In this document: positions 1 to 5,972 of the stretch, piece by piece
How positions within the stretch are numbered: the first letter of the stretch is position 1
Layout: each line of letters opens with the position of its first letter
Source: Actinomycetes bacterium
GTDB taxonomy: Bacteria; Actinomycetota; CADDZG01; JAHWKV01
DNA: 9,895 bases
Assembly (NCBI GenBank): GCA_029263035.1
Contig: JAJCYF010000053.1
Span: 1-9,895 of the forward strand
Direction: 5' to 3'
Made by a program: the position numbers and the translations under genes
The notes under the pieces: model-generated
Databases searched by the model: none
Told to the model about the DNA's origin: nothing
Seen by the model: only the letters and a program-made list of their open reading frames with translations

Positions 1-914
1 GCTTCACGGCCCGGCGGCCGCCCCGGGCGATGTCTCCCAAGGTAATCGAGTGGATGTCCGAGCAGAGGTCGGTGGAGCGTCTGCGAAACCTGGCCGACCG
101 CCTGGCAGAACGGGATGCGGTCAAGGTGGATAACTATGCAGACGACATCGAACGTCTGGTGGAGGAGGGGAGGGGCGGGACAACGGAGAGTATCCTGCGC
201 TTCCTGAGGGACGAAATCGGCCTTGCGGCAGCTATGGCGGCGCTGGATACCGAACACCGCCGGCTGGACCGGTCACCACAAACCGATGACCTGGATGCGC
301 TCATCGCCCTGGGGGCCCTGCACCCGAACCCGAAAGGTTTTGAGGCCTGGCTGCGGGAGGGCCTGAATGCACCGGGCGACCCGGAGGGAGTGACCCTTGC
401 CACCATCCACGCCGTCAAGGGGAGGGAGTGGGACCACGTGGTCGTCCACAACGTATCCGAAGGGCTGATACCCCACCGCCTTGCCTGGGACATCGAGGAG
501 GAGCGCCGGGTGTTCCATGTCGCTCTTACCAGGTGCCGCCTCAGCAGCACGGTGGTGGCCGGCCCGTCCCCCTCACCGTTCGTTGCCGAGCTGGCCAAGG
601 AGTGGGAACCGGGCCGTGAGCCGGTGGCGGCGACCAGGGTTGGGCCGGTGGTGGAAGCGAACCCCGCCCAGACAGCCTCAAACCCCGGAGCGGACCGGGC
701 GAGCAAGCTGTTGAGGGAGTGGCGCCTGGACAAGGCCCGGAAGGAGGGCAAACCCGCCTACACCGTGTTCTCCAACGCCACCCTGGACGCAATTGCCGCA
801 TCCGGGGCCCGCTCGCTCGGAGAGCTGGCGCGCATCAAAGGAGTCGGTCCGGCCAAGCTGGAGAACTTCGGCGACGAGGTGCTGGCCGTCCTGGATGCGG
901 CGGCGGAACCCTAA
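1..914 (+). CDS. uvrD2: UvrD2-type superfamily 1 DNA helicase, C-terminal part (5' cut by window edge)
   Basis: This is the C-terminal ~303 residues of an ATP-dependent 3'-5' DNA helicase. The frame is open to the left edge (from base 3), so the true start lies outside and the ATG at 30 is internal. Counting from that Met, residues 121-146 carry the conserved TIHAVKGREWD block followed by VVVHNVSEGLIPHR. Residues 157-170 are motif VI (EERRVFHVALTRCR), whose arginine contacts ATP phosphates in this family. Residues ~223-290 form an HRDC domain (SKLLREWRL, YTVFSNATL, IKGVGPAKLENFG), a nucleic-acid-binding module typical of actinobacterial UvrD2. Mycobacterial UvrD2 joins its helicase and HRDC parts through a four-cysteine motif. 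Here that linker (~175-222) has no cysteine at all. The next gene converges from the right, 13 bases after the stop. The helicase/HRDC call is firm; the UvrD2 name rests on domain order. Confidence 0.93.
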   Translation, partial: FTARRPPRAMSPKVIEWMSEQRSVERLRNLADRLAERDAVKVDNYADDIERLVEEGRGGTTESILRFLRDEIGLAAAMAALDTEHRRLDRSPQTDDLDALIALGALHPNPKGFEAWLREGLNAPGDPEGVTLATIHAVKGREWDHVVVHNVSEGLIPHRLAWDIEEERRVFHVALTRCRLSSTVVAGPSPSPFVAELAKEWEPGREPVAATRVGPVVEANPAQTASNPGADRASKLLREWRLDKARKEGKPAYTVFSNATLDAIAASGARSLGELARIKGVGPAKLENFGDEVLAVLDAAAEP

Positions 915-927
915 GGGCTAAGCGGGC

Positions 928-1482
928 CTAAAGGCCGAGCAACCGTCCGTTGCCGCTCAGGGCGACGCGTTCTGGGCTGCCGGCGGCGGAGTGCTCGATC
1001 ACCAGGAAGCCGGCGAAGGACCCCGCGGATCCCGGCGTGAACGTAACCTCGATCTCGCACTCGTCGTCCGGCGCAATTCCTGTTTGTTCGGCCAGGCAGC
1101 TCTCGGCAGTCATGGAGAACGCACCGGCAGGGCTGTCGACTGTCACCTCCTCGACAACCAGGTACTCACTGCCGCTATTGGTTACGGTTACCGTCTGGCG
1201 GGCGCTCCTGCCCGTGCCCAGATCCCCGAAGTCGATGGTTTTTGGAGCAATTACCGCCCTGGGTGCGTTAACGCCGGAGCCCGAGCCCGAGCCCGAGCCG
1301 CTGCTACCGGAGGACCCCGCAGTGGCCGTCGTGGACGGAGAGGCCGTTTCGGTCGCCTGGGGCTGCGGATCGTTGCCGTTGCTGGCAATCAGGGATATCA
1401 GGGCCACACCGGCGGTGAGAATCGTAGCTATCCCGGCGATGACCCCCGGTAGGCTCGACCAGAAACTCTTCTTCTCGGTCAT
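928..1482 (-). CDS. Membrane-anchored protein with extracytoplasmic choice-of-anchor D/ASH-like domain
   Basis: A protein of 184 residues. Residues 5-34 (KSFWSSLPGVIAGIATILTA then VALISLIA) form one membrane segment after a short charged N-terminus, consistent with an N-in signal anchor. Residues 35-70 are a Pro/Thr/Ser linker ending in a Gly-Ser repeat. Residues ~75-180 form an immunoglobulin-like beta domain of the choice-of-anchor D/ASH type: an IDFGDLGTG start, TVTVTNSGSEYL, EVTFTPGSAG, and the typical LSGNG end. Cys129 and Cys142 sit where this group often has a cysteine pair, so a disulfide outside the cell is plausible. The ATG at 1482 is preceded by AGGAG at good spacing. Upstream in-frame Mets lie in sequence that does not look coding. 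Such domains are usually binding or structural modules; no substrate or partner can be inferred. The gene converges with uvrD2. Confidence 0.8.
   Translation of the reverse strand: MTEKKSFWSSLPGVIAGIATILTAGVALISLIASNGNDPQPQATETASPSTTATAGSSGSSGSGSGSGSGVNAPRAVIAPKTIDFGDLGTGRSARQTVTVTNSGSEYLVVEEVTVDSPAGAFSMTAESCLAEQTGIAPDDECEIEVTFTPGSAGSFAGFLVIEHSAAGSPERVALSGNGRLLGL
1277..1300. repeat. Four tandem GAGCCC-type hexamers encoding the Gly-Ser linker
   Basis: Three exact GAGCCC units plus a fourth ending in G encode alternating Gly-Ser on the minus strand, between the membrane segment and the ASH-like domain of the 928-1482 protein. Unit changes would keep the reading frame and only alter linker length. 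Confidence 0.9.
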
Positions 1483-1654
1483 AAGATCATCTCCTATGGT
1501 CCGGCGGGCAGCGTCGAAAACGTCTGTTCCAACCGCTGGTCGTTGAGCTGTCTGCCTTCTGCAGATACAGGCCCGGCCTGTGGCGCCGTAACGCCGACCA
1601 TACTTCGACTGTACCGCAGGTTCGGAGCCGGCCTGCCGAATGCAGCCTCTGCGG

Positions 1655-2188
1655 CTACGCCTGGGGTGGGCCGGACTCGAACCAGCCGATGTTGTGCTCG
1701 GCGAGAATCCCGGCAATGGTATCCGGCATCTTCGCCTCGAGCTCGGGGATGCTGTCGCCGAGGAACCACTTGCTGGTGAGCTCCACCGGCTCACCGGTCA
1801 GCTCGCCGCTGAAGTAGTGGAGCGCTCCGTTGGTCAGCATCACTACGTGGAACAGTTCGTCCCCGTACCCCTCCACCTTGCCCGAGGAGATGATCCAGCC
1901 GGTCCTAAGGGCGCCCTTTATGTCGATAGTGCCCGGGTTGCCGGCCGCCCCCAGGAGGCGCCGGAACTTGCGGAACACCTGGCGCAGCTCCTCGGGATCG
2001 GGGACCGGAGGCGGCTCCGCAAGGTCGGGTCCGGGGTCGCGTCCATCGGCGGAAGCATCGATGCGTTGCCGTGCTGCATCGACCTTCGCCTGCATCTGAT
2101 CCTCAAGTGTCTCGCTCACGGACCTAAGGATATCTCCCTCGCCGAATAAATCGATGGGGGAGTTCTTTGTCTGGTCTGTCTGGCGCAT
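1655..2188 (-). CDS. Uncharacterised acidic protein
   Basis: A 177-residue protein that I do not recognise. Residues 1-80 are polar and charged, with a probable helix around 20-45 (SVSETLEDQMQAKVDAARQR) and a Pro-rich stretch (EPPPVPDPEEL). Residues ~80-177 look like a compact alpha/beta domain (GALRTGWIISSGKVEGYGDE, VVMLTNGALHYFSGEL, SKWFLGD, then a helix ending AGILAEHNIGW). There is no signal peptide or membrane segment, so it is probably cytoplasmic. The ATG at 2188 has only a very close purine run (AAGGGAA), so the start is uncertain; a GTG about 23 codons in is an alternative. The gene is divergent from the winged-helix gene at 2331, and the gap between them carries a repeat array that could control both. 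Codon-like composition and the absence of internal stops support a real gene. Confidence 0.7.
   Translation of the reverse strand: MRQTDQTKNSPIDLFGEGDILRSVSETLEDQMQAKVDAARQRIDASADGRDPGPDLAEPPPVPDPEELRQVFRKFRRLLGAAGNPGTIDIKGALRTGWIISSGKVEGYGDELFHVVMLTNGALHYFSGELTGEPVELTSKWFLGDSIPELEAKMPDTIAGILAEHNIGWFESGPPQA
1662..1686 (-). other. tRNA 3'-end-like segment inside the 3' end of a coding gene
   Basis: Read on the minus strand, 1686-1670 forms a T-arm: a 5-bp stem GCTGG/CCGGC around the loop TTCGAGT, with G53 and C61 equivalents in place. It is followed by a 7-base acceptor-like strand CCACCCC and an A at the discriminator position (1662). No matching 5' acceptor strand (GGGGTGG) or D and anticodon arms are present upstream, so this is not a tRNA gene. 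The same bases encode GWFESGPP at the C-terminus of the 1655-2188 protein. It could be a chance match or a remnant of an integration site in a tRNA 3' end. Confidence 0.3.
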
Positions 2189-2295
2189 TTCCCTTGATTA
2201 CAAGAAACTGCAGACACAATCCGGGGGTTACAACAAAGGCCAGACGAAACTCGGGATATTACAAAAGTAGTTAGACAATGCTAGACATCGGTCTG
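2169..2295. repeat. Array of YAGAC boxes and inverse GTCTG boxes between divergent genes
   Basis: Plus-strand boxes: CAGAC at 2211-2215 and 2241-2245, TAGAC at 2272-2276 and 2282-2286. Inverse boxes (GTCTG): 2169-2173, 2174-2178, 2178-2182 and 2291-2295. The first three plus-strand boxes each lie exactly 13 bases after the start of a TTACAA (2198, 2228, 2259). The first two are followed five bases later by a CGGG-type element, so units of 30-31 bp repeat in tandem. Box spacings of 30, 31 and 10 bases are close to whole helical turns and place them on one DNA face. AGAC-ATCG-GTCT at 2283-2294 is a small inverted repeat. The array lies between the start of the 1655-2188 gene and the GTG at 2331, with three inverse boxes inside the first codons of the former. 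A multi-site operator is the simplest reading. Confidence 0.6.
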
Positions 2296-2330
2296 GCCGG
2301 TGGGTAACCTGGGTCCATGGAGCAGCGATA

Positions 2331-3065
2331 GTGGGGACCAAGCCGCGGCTGACGGCGGTCGGATCTGGGGAGGCGCCTCCGCCGGCCAAGAGGACCATGT
2401 CCACCATCTCCTTTCCCTACGCGGACCTTGCGGAGGTGGAGAAGGCGGTAGCGCATATTGCCGGCAGCGGGGGACGGTGCCTGGCCGAGCAGCTCTCGGT
2501 GTGGCTCGGCCACAGCACCCTGAACAGCGGGGCCTATCGCAACAAGGTGGCTGCGGCCAAGATGTTTGCCGTTCTGGAGGGCAGACGCAGGTCACTCCTG
2601 CTCACCGAACTCGGACGCCGCCTGGCGGACCCGCAGGGCGTCCGGCAGGCCAGGGTGGAGGCATTCCTTGCCGTGCCGCTGTACCGGCACATCTTCGAAA
2701 CCTACCGCGGCAAACGGCTGCCCGGAGCGATGGGCGTGGAGTTGGAGATGTTGAGGCAGGGGGTTAGCCGGACCCAGGTGAAGGCGGCCCGGCAGGTGTT
2801 CGGTCGTTCGGCGGAGAAGGCGGGATTTTTCGAGTCGGGGAAGTCAAACCTGCTTCTTCCGAAGGGGACCGTCCTGCCGGACACGGACGGCCCGGCCCTG
2901 CTGCCGGCGGCCGCGGGGCGCTACCCCAAGGTCATCGAGGGCATTTTGGAGCAGGCGCCCTGGAGCGGGGAGTGGAACGAACAAGCGTTCGATAGGTGGT
3001 CCGAGCTGCTCGTTTCGGCCGCCCGGATGCACTTCAACCTGCCTGCCGGGGAGCCCCGGCCCTAG
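2331..3065 (+). CDS. Winged-helix-like DUF5343-type protein
   Basis: A 244-residue protein with no membrane segments, probably cytoplasmic. Residues ~30-95 resemble a winged helix: AEVEKAVAHIAGSGGR, a helix pair through AYRNKVAAAKMFAVLEG, then SLLLTELGRRLADP, the typical wing and following helix. Residues ~105-157 form a second helical unit ending in TQVKAARQVFGRSAEKAGFF, a signature I associate with the DUF5343 group. The C-terminus has EWNEQAFDRWSELLVSAARM, also seen in that group. The family has no established reaction; DNA or RNA binding is inferred from the fold. GTG at 2331 is chosen because GGAG (2319-2322) sits 8 bases before it; ATG at 2397 (residue 23) is a credible alternative, since the skipped part is low-complexity. 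The stop overlaps the stop of the convergent recombinase gene within one CTAG. Confidence 0.75.
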   Translation: MGTKPRLTAVGSGEAPPPAKRTMSTISFPYADLAEVEKAVAHIAGSGGRCLAEQLSVWLGHSTLNSGAYRNKVAAAKMFAVLEGRRRSLLLTELGRRLADPQGVRQARVEAFLAVPLYRHIFETYRGKRLPGAMGVELEMLRQGVSRTQVKAARQVFGRSAEKAGFFESGKSNLLLPKGTVLPDTDGPALLPAAAGRYPKVIEGILEQAPWSGEWNEQAFDRWSELLVSAARMHFNLPAGEPRP

Positions 3066-4126
3066 GTTTTTGTGCTCCGCAGGTACTGCCGGACCTCGGC
3101 GGCCTGGACCGCCTCGTTAAGCTCGGCACCCGTCATTCGAAGGTAGACCTGGGTGGTATTGAGGCTGGCGTGCCCCAGCAGCGCCTGGACCGACGACAGG
3201 GCCACCCCATTGGCCACCAGGCCCTTGGCGTAGGTGTGGCGAAATGCGTGGGCCGCCTCGCCCTCGGGTTTGTGGACACCGGCTCGCAGGAGCCACTTGT
3301 AGACGTGGTAGTTCAAGGACTCCCGCGTGAACGACTTTCCGTTGGGGCGCACGACCAGAGTGTCCGCAGGGGAGGGCTCGCCCAACCGTACGGTCCGTTC
3401 GGCCAGGTACTCGTCGATGGCTTCCACCACCTCTGCGGGCAGCGGGATCCGGCGTTGCTTGTTGCCCTTGCCCGTCACTTTGAGGATGGCCGGATTCTCC
3501 CGGCTCAGGTCTGCGATCTTGAGGTTGATGCACTCGGAGGCCCGGAGGCCGGCGCCCGCAAGAAGGGCCACCAGCGCCCGGTCCCTCATCGGCCACGGCA
3601 GCCGGGCATTCGGGTCGGCCTGGGAGGCCGTCCTAACTATGGCCTCCAGCTCCGACGCCAGAAATGCCGACGGCATCCGGTTGGGGATCGAGGGGTTCAC
3701 CAGGTGCAGAGTCGGGTCGGTCACCATGTGGCCTTCCATGACCAGCCACTTGCAGAATCCCCGGAGAGCGGCCAGCATCCGCCCGCGGCTGGCCGGGGCG
3801 TACTCCAGGCGGGCCATCTGGGCGAGGGCCCGCTTGACGTTGCCGAGACTGAGATCGGCGATGTCCAGCCGGGCGAGGGCCAGGACAAAGGGGTCGTCCT
3901 TTTCGCGGCTCTCAGGCGATCTCAGGGGCTCGATTTCGGGCTTGTCCGCAATCTCGGCGATCAGCTTGGCCCAGTTGGTCAGATCCCTCCGATAGGCAGA
4001 TTCGGTCTGGCTGGAGATTCCGCGGCCGATGGTTCGCCGCTCATCGAGCCACTCTTCGGCCAGTGCGGCGACCTTCGAGAGGGGAACGGCGTTTCGATCA
4101 TCCCGGGGCCTAGATTTAACTTCCAT
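3062..4126 (-). CDS. XerC/XerD-type tyrosine recombinase
   Basis: A site-specific recombinase of the tyrosine (phage integrase) family that cuts and rejoins DNA through a covalent phosphotyrosine. Counting from ATG 4126 (354 residues), ~15-140 form the SAM-like core-binding domain (TESAYRRDLTNWAKLI, RMLAALRGFCKWLV). Residues ~150-345 form the catalytic domain with a full set: Arg195 (AGLRASE), Lys220 (TGKGNKQRRIPL), His293 and Arg296 (HAFRHTYA), His319 (LLGHASL) and Tyr328 (NTTQVYLR). Length and lack of an arm-binding domain fit Xer proteins rather than lambda-type integrases. The usual xerC or xerD neighbours are not seen, so it may be an extra recombinase. An in-frame ATG at 4156 would add ten unconserved-looking residues; neither start has a good ribosome binding site. 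An exact copy of an arm of the nearby dif-like site covers ATG 4126, hinting at self-control. Confidence 0.92.
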   Translation of the reverse strand: MEVKSRPRDDRNAVPLSKVAALAEEWLDERRTIGRGISSQTESAYRRDLTNWAKLIAEIADKPEIEPLRSPESREKDDPFVLALARLDIADLSLGNVKRALAQMARLEYAPASRGRMLAALRGFCKWLVMEGHMVTDPTLHLVNPSIPNRMPSAFLASELEAIVRTASQADPNARLPWPMRDRALVALLAGAGLRASECINLKIADLSRENPAILKVTGKGNKQRRIPLPAEVVEAIDEYLAERTVRLGEPSPADTLVVRPNGKSFTRESLNYHVYKWLLRAGVHKPEGEAAHAFRHTYAKGLVANGVALSSVQALLGHASLNTTQVYLRMTGAELNEAVQAAEVRQYLRSTKT

Positions 4127-4128
4127 AA
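4117..4128. repeat. Copy of the dif-like arm overlapping the recombinase start codon
   Basis: TAACTTCCATAA occurs here and again, exactly, at 4313-4324. On the minus strand it reads TTATGGAAGTTA and contains the recombinase ATG (4126) plus codons two and three. No matching second arm follows at the 6-base spacing, so this is a single arm and not a full site. Binding of the recombinase here could block its own translation start or promoter; this is inference. Confidence 0.5.
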
Positions 4129-4298
4129 CCGGATAACACCACAGTCCGGCGGGCATACCCCGGCAATCGCATTTGAGTTATGCGCCGGTTTCGACCAGCA
4201 CGCGCCCCCGGGTAATCCCGGTCGGTGGCTCTCAATGCCTCAGCGTTGGCGCTCAAACGTGGGGATGAACTGAATCCTCGGTCGGGGGAGAAAGCTGC

Positions 4299-4366
4299 CC
4301 AAGTCAGCTATCTAACTTCCATAAGGGTGATTATTGCAGTTAAGAGTGCGTGTGGGGGTGACTTGG
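4299..4366. repeat. 8-bp inverted repeat enclosing the dif-like site
   Basis: CCAAGTCA (4299-4306) and TGACTTGG (4359-4366) are perfect inverted copies separated by 52 bases that contain the dif-like element. They could be accessory protein sites or the base of a cruciform. The AT-rich character of the interior stands out from the GC-rich surroundings. Chance occurrence cannot be excluded. Confidence 0.4.
4313..4342. other. Candidate dif-like recombination site
   Basis: Left arm TAACTTCCATAA (4313-4324), centre GGGTGA (4325-4330), right arm TTATTGCAGTTA (4331-4342). The right arm's reverse complement matches the left arm at 10 of 12 positions. The layout, two ~11-12 bp arms around a 6-bp centre with inner ends CATAA and TTAT, is that of Xer dif sites; in E. 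coli dif the inner ends are also CATAA and TTATG. It lies in the 214-base gap (4157-4370) behind the start of the tyrosine recombinase, the expected location for a cognate site. It could be a chromosomal dif, the core site of a mobile element, or an operator. The symmetry is directly visible; recombination function is inferred. Confidence 0.5.
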
Positions 4367-4370
4367 TAGA

Positions 4371-5249
4371 TCAGGCGCCACAACCACTTCCAAGGACCTC
4401 TTCGTACGTCCCGTCCTGCTTCACCTCATAGAAGACCATCCCTGCGCCTTCGTAGTACCTCCCGGACACGGCGACCTCCATGCGGCCGTCGCCGTTCAGG
4501 TCCGCCAGCGCCGCAACCCGCTGGGAGTTGATGAACGGCGTCTCGTTGGGGTTGAACCTTGGAATGGAAACGCTGATGACGGTTGTCTCGACCTGCTCGT
4601 CAACGACCCGTCTCACGAAGACGATTGAATAGTCGCCGGCCTGGGCAAGCAGCCCTTCCTTGTCGGTCAAACGCTCCGCCACAACGACCACCTCGTCTTT
4701 GCCGTCGCCGTCGAGATCCGACCTCAGAGCCTGCACCACCTCGGCCGCGGTCGCCACGTCGCGCTCGTCCAGCAGTTCGTCGGCCGCCACCCGGTAGACG
4801 TTGCCGTCGGGGTCGAGGATCTCTACCGTGCGGGGCCGCGGGTCGGCTGCTCCAGACAGGGCGAAGGGCGGAGGATCATCGTTCTCGAAATCCCTTTCGA
4901 GCCCCGGAATCTCGATCCTGGAACTGTCTGCGTTGGTCTCGCAGCCATCGGTGGCAGCGGAACCTTCTGCGGTCCTGATCGGGTCGGCCAGCCGGACGAT
5001 GCGGTAGGACTCCCCGCCCGTCACCGGAACCTGCGAAGGCCCATCCTCGGCCCTAACCCAGCCCGTGCCGTCCCACCAGCCGGCGACCGAGTCGGGCCCG
5101 ACCACCACAGTGGCGACCGAGGGCGAGGAGGATTCCACCGGCGAGCCGGCGCCGGTCTCGGATGAGGGCTCCGGCTCATCGTCGCCACACCCGGCTAAAA
5201 GCGCAACGATTAATAGAAGACCCGCTGCCGACCGGCGAAGATTTCCCAT
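4371..5249 (-). CDS. Lipoprotein with FG-GAP/VCBS-like calcium-binding motifs
   Basis: A predicted lipoprotein of 292 residues. A short charged N-terminus and hydrophobic stretch (LLLIVALLAG) end in a lipobox L18-A19-G20-C21, so Cys21 should be lipidated and the protein held on the outer face of the membrane. A Ser/Pro/Glu-rich tether (22-50) follows. Two motifs, DLDGDGKDEVVV (178-189) and DLNGDGRMEVAV (250-261), match the Asp-rich loops of FG-GAP/VCBS repeats, which bind calcium in integrin-like propellers. Only two are visible, so a full propeller is unlikely. Cys103 and Cys290 could form a disulfide. ATG at 5249 is chosen because it starts a proper signal peptide; the frame stays open upstream but without a signal-like sequence, and the Shine-Dalgarno is weak. 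It is divergent from the LON-domain gene. It would be a substrate of the Lnt encoded at 6701-8206. Confidence 0.8.
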   Translation of the reverse strand: MGNLRRSAAGLLLIVALLAGCGDDEPEPSSETGAGSPVESSSPSVATVVVGPDSVAGWWDGTGWVRAEDGPSQVPVTGGESYRIVRLADPIRTAEGSAATDGCETNADSSRIEIPGLERDFENDDPPPFALSGAADPRPRTVEILDPDGNVYRVAADELLDERDVATAAEVVQALRSDLDGDGKDEVVVVAERLTDKEGLLAQAGDYSIVFVRRVVDEQVETTVISVSIPRFNPNETPFINSQRVAALADLNGDGRMEVAVSGRYYEGAGMVFYEVKQDGTYEEVLGSGCGA

Positions 5250-5281
5250 CGGCCCATCATGCACGATGCGTCCGCCGATTC

Positions 5282-5302
5282 GCCGGTGTACACCTGACCG
5301 GC
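5282..5302. promoter_or_regulatory. Palindromic candidate operator in a divergent gap
   Basis: In the 72-base gap between the lipoprotein and LON-domain genes, GGTGTACACC (5285-5294) is a perfect 10-bp palindrome. It overlaps a second inverted pair, GCCGGT (5282-5287) and ACCGGC (5297-5302). No clear -35/-10 pair was identified nearby. A regulator site for both divergent genes is possible but unproven. Confidence 0.3.
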
Positions 5303-5321
5303 ACCGCTGCAGAATGGACCA

Positions 5322-5945
5322 ATGGCTGAGATCGGACTTTTTCCCCTGGGCCTGGTGCTTTTGCCGGGCGAACGGGTGCCGCTCCACATCTTTGAGGAGC
5401 GCTACAAAGAGCTCATCAACGGATGCCTGGACGCCGGGTCGGAGTTCGGCATCGTCCTGCTGAACAGCACGGGCACCAGGGAGGTGGGAACCCGGGCCGA
5501 GGTGGTTGAGGTCCTGGAACGGTACGACGATGGGCAGCTGGACATCATCGCGGAGGGGACCGACCGCTTCAACCTGCTGGAGATCCGATACGAACACTCC
5601 TACCTGACGGGCGTGGTCGATCCCTTTGCCGACGACGCTCCCCTTCCCGAGGATTCCGAGTACGAGTCATGCCTGCAGGTATACCGGCAGGTGATGCAGT
5701 CGACCGGCGTGGAGTTCGAGGAGCCGGCTCCGGACTACCGGGGACTGGCGTTCACCCTTGCGTCGCAGTTTCAGATGGGTATCGACGTCAAGCAGGAGCT
5801 GCTGGAGATGCGCAGCGAATCCCGGCGTCTGGTTCGCGTCAAGGAGCTGCTGGAGGCCTCGGCTGCCGCCATCCAGAGCCAGGCCATCGAAAAGTTGGCG
5901 TCCGGCAACGGCCATGTGCGCAAGGGACCCATCGCTCCGGGCTGA
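5322..5945 (+). CDS. Stand-alone LON substrate-binding-domain protein
   Basis: A 207-residue cytoplasmic protein made of the N-terminal domain of Lon proteases (PUA-like fold, Pfam LON substrate-binding) without the AAA+ or peptidase parts. Residues 5-28 show the signature GLFPLGLVLLPGERVPLHIF followed by EERY. GTDRF at 79-83 is the second conserved block. Residues ~110-180 are helical, including LEMRSESRRLVRVKELLEAS, matching the helical part of the domain. Proteins of this kind are common in actinobacteria and other bacteria. They are assumed to bind unfolded or specific protein segments, but no reaction is established. The ATG at 5322 begins two residues before the conserved block; the ribosome binding site is weak. 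It converges with ppm1 after 27 bases, in which no convincing terminator is seen. Confidence 0.9.
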   Translation: MAEIGLFPLGLVLLPGERVPLHIFEERYKELINGCLDAGSEFGIVLLNSTGTREVGTRAEVVEVLERYDDGQLDIIAEGTDRFNLLEIRYEHSYLTGVVDPFADDAPLPEDSEYESCLQVYRQVMQSTGVEFEEPAPDYRGLAFTLASQFQMGIDVKQELLEMRSESRRLVRVKELLEASAAAIQSQAIEKLASGNGHVRKGPIAPG

Positions 5946-5972
5946 CCTGCGCCTGCGATGCTCCCGTGGTCG

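Noticed and set aside
915..936. Terminator between uvrD2 and the ASH-like gene (GGCC-TAAA-GGCC)
   Set aside because: A 4-bp stem overlapping the stop codon is too weak to claim.
1662..1735. Complete tRNA gene on the minus strand
   Set aside because: Only the T-arm and 3' acceptor-like strand are present; no matching 5' acceptor strand, D arm or anticodon arm.
1483..1794. N-terminal extension of the choice-of-anchor D protein
   Set aside because: The extension lacks sensible protein character and overlaps the next gene; ATG 1482 has a good AGGAG and begins a membrane anchor.
2198..2295. CRISPR array
   Set aside because: The repeated elements are short, imperfect and contiguous with no unique spacers between identical repeats, and no cas genes are present.
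4190..4224. Hairpin CGACC/GGTCG in the gap upstream of the recombinase
   Set aside because: The stem is only 5 bp with a loop over 20 bases; expected by chance in GC-rich DNA.
2996..4273. Long plus-strand open frame antisense to the recombinase
   Set aside because: It mirrors the recombinase codons, its protein has no recognisable domain, and the minus strand has a full catalytic set.
5250..5597. N-terminal extension of the lipoprotein gene
   Set aside because: It would bury the signal peptide and lipobox and overlaps the LON-domain gene.
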